Shown here piece by piece: positions 6,244 to 8,766 of a DNA stretch of 8,766 nt; within the stretch, counting starts at the first letter, position 1, and every line of letters starts with the position of its first letter. The DNA is taken from assembly GCA_937915565.1 (NCBI GenBank), contig CALDMH010000101.1:1-8766 (forward strand). The letters are read 5' to 3'. The position numbers were made by a program, and so were the translations under genes. The notes under the pieces were generated by a model. That model made no database searches, was not told where the DNA came from, and saw only the letters and a list, made by a program, of their open reading frames with translations. Source of the DNA: an uncultured Clostridia bacterium. GTDB lineage: Bacteria > Bacillota > Clostridia > Christensenellales > Borkfalkiaceae.

Positions 6244-7499
6244 TCCACGTCAATCGGCTTGCCGCCGTCAATTCTCGATTCTTCCGCCGCAAAACTCATT
6301 CTGTGCGAAATCATACTGTCCTCTATGGTCGTTCTCGTTTCGGTCGGCTCTCCGCCCGTAACGTAAGAAACGAAATCCTCGAACAAAAGCTTGTCCCCGC
6401 CGCCGTGAACGCTGAAATCGTCGCAGGTTTTCGTAAGGTCGATAACTCTGTCCTCGGAGCGGAACGGTCTCACCGTTATCTTGTTCTCTTCCATATCCCC
6501 CTCGATTTCGCCGAGAGTGCCGTGGATTTTTATGCACCTGTGACATTCCTTGGAAAACGCCGTCATCGTAAGCTGCGCCGTAACGTTATCCTCGAAAAGC
6601 ATATTGACGACCTGATGGTCCACGACGTCGTTATCGCAGGCGAACACGCATCTGCCGTAAGGATTGTTCCTGTCCTCGATGAGCGCGTTTATATGTTCCT
6701 TTCTCGTTCCTTTGAAAACCGCGGAATTGCCGAGAATGGGATTATACGCCTTGTAAACGTCGTTGTATATCTTATACGCGTCGTAAGGGCAATCCTTTTT
6801 AACCGATTCGGGGCAGTCCTGACAACGAGCCGCGCTTCCCTTCGGAGCGTTTTCCTTTTTGAAATAATACAAATCGCCGAACGACGACACCTTTTTGCAC
6901 TTTTTGCCGATAAGCCAGTAAATAATATCGAGGTCGTGACAGCACTTTGCAAGAATCATCGGCGAACTTTCCGCCTTGTTTCTCCACGCGCCGCGGACGT
7001 AAGAATGAGCGTCGTGCCAATAAGCCACGTTTTCGGTCTGGCTTATCGTAACCACGTCGCCGAGTTCTCCGCTTTTGATTATTTCGCGGAGCTTATAATA
7101 GAAATGACTATAACGCAAAACGTGACAAATCATCACTTTTTTGTCGTACTTTTTCTTCGCGGCAAGGATAGCCTCGCAATCCTCGAAAGTTGCCGCGATG
7201 GGCTTTTCGAGGCACACGTCGTAACCGAGTTCCATTGCCTTAACGGCGTGCTCCTTGTGCTGCTTGTCCTGCGTGCATATAATCGCCGCGTCGGCTATTT
7301 TGCCGCAGGCAAATATCTCCTCCGCGCTTTTAAAACAGTTCTCTTTTTTAACGCCGTAATCGGCTACGGCCTTTTCGCGGGCGTTTTCGTTCACGTCCGC
7401 TACCGCCACGAGTTCGGTTTTGTCGTCCGCAATCGCGTAATCGCCGAAAAGCTGACCTCTGTTGCCGAATCCGACAATTATAACTTTCAGTTTATCCAT
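6237..7499 (-). CDS. Gfo/Idh/MocA family NAD(P)-dependent oxidoreductase
   Basis: A 420-residue protein with an N-terminal Rossmann fold: VIIVGFGNRG (7-16) is the dinucleotide-binding GxGxxG-type loop. CLEKPIA (96-102) holds the family Glu-Lys-Pro with catalytic Lys99. The C-terminal substrate domain has the YVRGAWRNKAESSPMI segment (167-182) and CCHDLDIIYWLIG (186-198), where His188 and Asp191 are likely active-site residues. A cysteine group, C226-x2-C229-x7-C237, precedes PYDAYKIY, and PYGRCVFACDNDVVDHQ (280-296) adds two more; this layout recurs in a subgroup of the family found in sugar gene clusters and might bind metal. These enzymes usually oxidise or reduce a sugar hydroxyl; some relatives (GH109 type) use NAD to cleave glycosides. 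ATG 7499 is chosen over an in-frame TTG at 7514, because the Rossmann strand follows it closely and GGGGAT lies upstream. It overlaps the next gene by 7 nt. Confidence 0.93.
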   Translation of the reverse strand: MDKLKVIIVGFGNRGQLFGDYAIADDKTELVAVADVNENAREKAVADYGVKKENCFKSAEEIFACGKIADAAIICTQDKQHKEHAVKAMELGYDVCLEKPIAATFEDCEAILAAKKKYDKKVMICHVLRYSHFYYKLREIIKSGELGDVVTISQTENVAYWHDAHSYVRGAWRNKAESSPMILAKCCHDLDIIYWLIGKKCKKVSSFGDLYYFKKENAPKGSAARCQDCPESVKKDCPYDAYKIYNDVYKAYNPILGNSAVFKGTRKEHINALIEDRNNPYGRCVFACDNDVVDHQVVNMLFEDNVTAQLTMTAFSKECHRCIKIHGTLGEIEGDMEENKITVRPFRSEDRVIDLTKTCDDFSVHGGGDKLLFEDFVSYVTGGEPTETRTTIEDSMISHRMSFAAEESRIDGGKPIDVEC

Positions 7500-7532
7500 C
7501 TCGTTTATCCCCAAAATTTCTCACTTTGCCCG

Positions 7533-8766
7533 TCAAGATTTAACCCTGATAACGCTTATCGCGCCGAACACTCCCGTGTTCTTATCGCCGTCCGTCATAC
7601 GGTTTTCCTCCGTTGAACCGAGCGTGAGCTTTATTTCGTTTTCGCCGTTTTTGCTTTGTTTCGTTATATCGAACTCGAACGGACTCCAAAGCCTTGCGCC
7701 GACGAATTCGCCGTTTATCTCCGCGCTTGCGTATGCGCATTCCGCGCCGTCGAGCCTTAATATTACTCTTTCGCCCGCCGCTTCTTTTTCGATTGCCGTT
7801 CCTTTTTCGGGTGTCGCTTCTTTTTCGGCTACCTTTTCTTTTTCGCCCGCCGTTAAGGAAACCTTCTTATAAAAGGTAACTTCGCCCGAAAATCCGTGCT
7901 TTCCGGCAGAGAAAAAGTCGACTTTTTCAACGGGTTTCGGAGTTTCGAGAGTTTTAACCGTGCCTTCGGCCGCGTTCCCCTCTCCGCAAACGCTCCAACC
8001 GTCGGTAATATCCGAAACGAGTTTCTCCTCCGCGCTTTTTTCGGGCTGAATTTTTTCCTGCGAAAAACGAATAATAGTCGATTGATAAGGCTTTAAATCG
8101 ATTTTCACGGTAACGCCGTTTTTATCGGTTTTAAAATCCGCAGGCGAAACGTCGCCCGTTTCCGCGTTCCAGATTTCAGCACCCGAAAAGCCTTTCCTTT
8201 CAACGGTAAAACTTCTCTCTTCCGCAAGCGTATTCACGAAGAAATCGAGTTCGGAAACGCCGTCGATTCGTTTTTGCAACAACACGCCCTCGGCGTTGCC
8301 GTAAGCGGGAGCTAAACCGCATTTTTCCACGACGGCCGAAACGACGTCCTCTTCTCTATGCTTTTTGAATACGATAAAATTCTTCGAAGAACGAAGTTTT
8401 TCAAGCGTTTTCTCGTAACTTGCGCTTCTTAACCCGTCCGCGTCCGTCGGCGAAAAGTCGCCTATGGCGTAAACGGACCCGCCGCGAGAAGCAAACTCGC
8501 AAATTTTTTCGAGAGTTTTCTCCTTTATTACCGACGAAAAAGGCAAGATAATCGACTTATAGCCCGACTTTTCGTTATCGATGCCGCAACTGCCGTTAAG
8601 TTTTTTCTCAACGCCGAAGCCGTTCAAGAAATCGAAGCAAACGCCGTTTTCGTTGAGGCGGCAGGTGAGTTCGACAAGCTGTTCGTCAAGCTCGTGAAGA
8701 GGGTATCTGTAAAGCGGACGGAACTCCGCCCACGAAGTTTCAACGGGGAAATACACCGCCGCGTCG
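7533..8766 (-). CDS. Large glycoside hydrolase, GH106/GH2-like, C-terminal 410 residues (5' end beyond window)
   Basis: The frame is open through the right edge; the first visible residues (Asp-Ala-Ala before VYFPVETSWAEF) show that GTG 8756 is internal. Counting from 8756: residues 1-105 resemble the flavodoxin/amidotransferase-like domain of large GH106-type proteins, with a PxxSxWAE-like strand, then SIILPFSSV (68-76) and CEFASRGGSVYAIGD (86-100). Residues about 150-232 are a beta-sandwich with FFVNT (172-176), AEIWNAETGDV (193-203) and LKPYQSTIIRFS (221-232). Residues about 280-407 are a galactose-binding-like GH2 sugar-binding domain with RLDG, AEINGEFVGARLW (345-357), FDITK and GENEI. 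The catalytic domain is not in the window, so substrate and even family remain uncertain. A Glu/Lys repeat interrupts the last domain. The gene ends 33 bp before the oxidoreductase start, as expected in an operon. Confidence 0.75.
   Translation of the reverse strand, partial: DAAVYFPVETSWAEFRPLYRYPLHELDEQLVELTCRLNENGVCFDFLNGFGVEKKLNGSCGIDNEKSGYKSIILPFSSVIKEKTLEKICEFASRGGSVYAIGDFSPTDADGLRSASYEKTLEKLRSSKNFIVFKKHREEDVVSAVVEKCGLAPAYGNAEGVLLQKRIDGVSELDFFVNTLAEERSFTVERKGFSGAEIWNAETGDVSPADFKTDKNGVTVKIDLKPYQSTIIRFSQEKIQPEKSAEEKLVSDITDGWSVCGEGNAAEGTVKTLETPKPVEKVDFFSAGKHGFSGEVTFYKKVSLTAGEKEKVAEKEATPEKGTAIEKEAAGERVILRLDGAECAYASAEINGEFVGARLWSPFEFDITKQSKNGENEIKLTLGSTEENRMTDGDKNTGVFGAISVIRVKS
7776..7847 (-). 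repeat. Four tandem 18-bp repeats encoding a Glu-Lys hexapeptide
   Basis: Inside the sugar-binding domain of the large hydrolase. Four imperfect 18-bp units in codon phase (7776-7793, 7794-7811, 7812-7829, 7830-7847) share a cttttTTCG-like core on the plus strand and encode xEKxxx hexapeptides, for example AEKEAT and IEKEAA (residues 304-327 counted from 8756). In related domains this loop, between the KKVSL strand and the GERVILRLDG strand, is only a few residues long. The repeat therefore looks like an expanded surface loop that keeps the frame. Confidence 0.85.

Noticed and set aside
7500..7514. TTG 7514 as start of the oxidoreductase gene
   Set aside because: ATG 7499 is in the same frame and places the Rossmann strand at the usual distance from the N-terminus; a TTG start would add five unneeded residues.
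6303..7616. A 437-codon plus-strand open frame opposite the oxidoreductase gene
   Set aside because: It lies antisense to a clear Gfo/Idh/MocA gene. The sense gene rarely uses TTA, CTA and TCA codons in the relevant phase, which removes antisense stops. Its translation shows no recognisable family pattern.
8754..8756. GTG 8756 as the start of the right-hand hydrolase gene
   Set aside because: The frame stays open to the edge, the GTG falls within a core beta-strand of a domain, and no catalytic domain would be present.
1..8766. tRNA, rRNA, CRISPR array, insertion sequence or phage gene
   Set aside because: No cloverleaf, regularly spaced direct repeats, transposase motifs or terminal inverted repeats were seen; coding genes account for nearly all bases.

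Overview
All six genes in this window lie on the minus strand, so the cluster is read from high to low coordinates. It looks like part of one carbohydrate-degradation operon. In transcription order: the C-terminal half of a large multidomain glycoside hydrolase of the GH106/GH2-like type (enters from beyond base 8766, ends at 7533); a Gfo/Idh/MocA NAD(P)-dependent oxidoreductase (7499-6237); an unrecognised 656-residue protein with a beta-rich N-terminus and an apparent alpha/alpha-toroid C-terminus (6243-4273); a short clan GH-G (GH37/GH63, trehalase-like) glycosidase (4212-2989); a GH20 beta-N-acetylhexosaminidase of the GcnA-like branch (2930-1350); and the first 400 residues of a GH94-type glycoside phosphorylase (1201 to beyond base 1).

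No rRNA, tRNA, CRISPR array, transposase or phage gene was seen. Gaps between genes are short (33, -7, 60, 58 and 148 bp) and none contains a convincing terminator, which supports one transcript. The promoter must lie beyond the right edge. None of the five visible N-termini (all but the truncated first gene) has a signal peptide, so these enzymes probably act in the cytoplasm on imported oligosaccharides. The importer and regulator are not in the window.

The likely source is a bacterium of the Bacillota/Clostridia type, perhaps a gut lineage. This rests on the soluble cytoplasmic enzyme set, the absence of SusC/SusD-like genes in view, the AGGAG-type ribosome binding site of the GH20 gene, and a moderate G+C content with codons rich in GCG, CG-ending and AAA triplets. 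The assignment is an inference and weak.

Together the set suggests stepwise dismantling of a heteroglycan containing a beta-linked N-acetylhexosamine. GH20 would remove HexNAc, the GH-G enzyme an inverting-type terminal sugar, GH94 would phosphorolyse a disaccharide, and the oxidoreductase plus its translationally coupled unknown partner would handle a special step. The most interesting points are: the unknown partner; the loss of trehalase-signature arginines in the GH-G enzyme while both catalytic acids remain; a pair of covarying hairpins ahead of the GH94 gene; and a young 18-bp tandem repeat inserted into a carbohydrate-binding domain.
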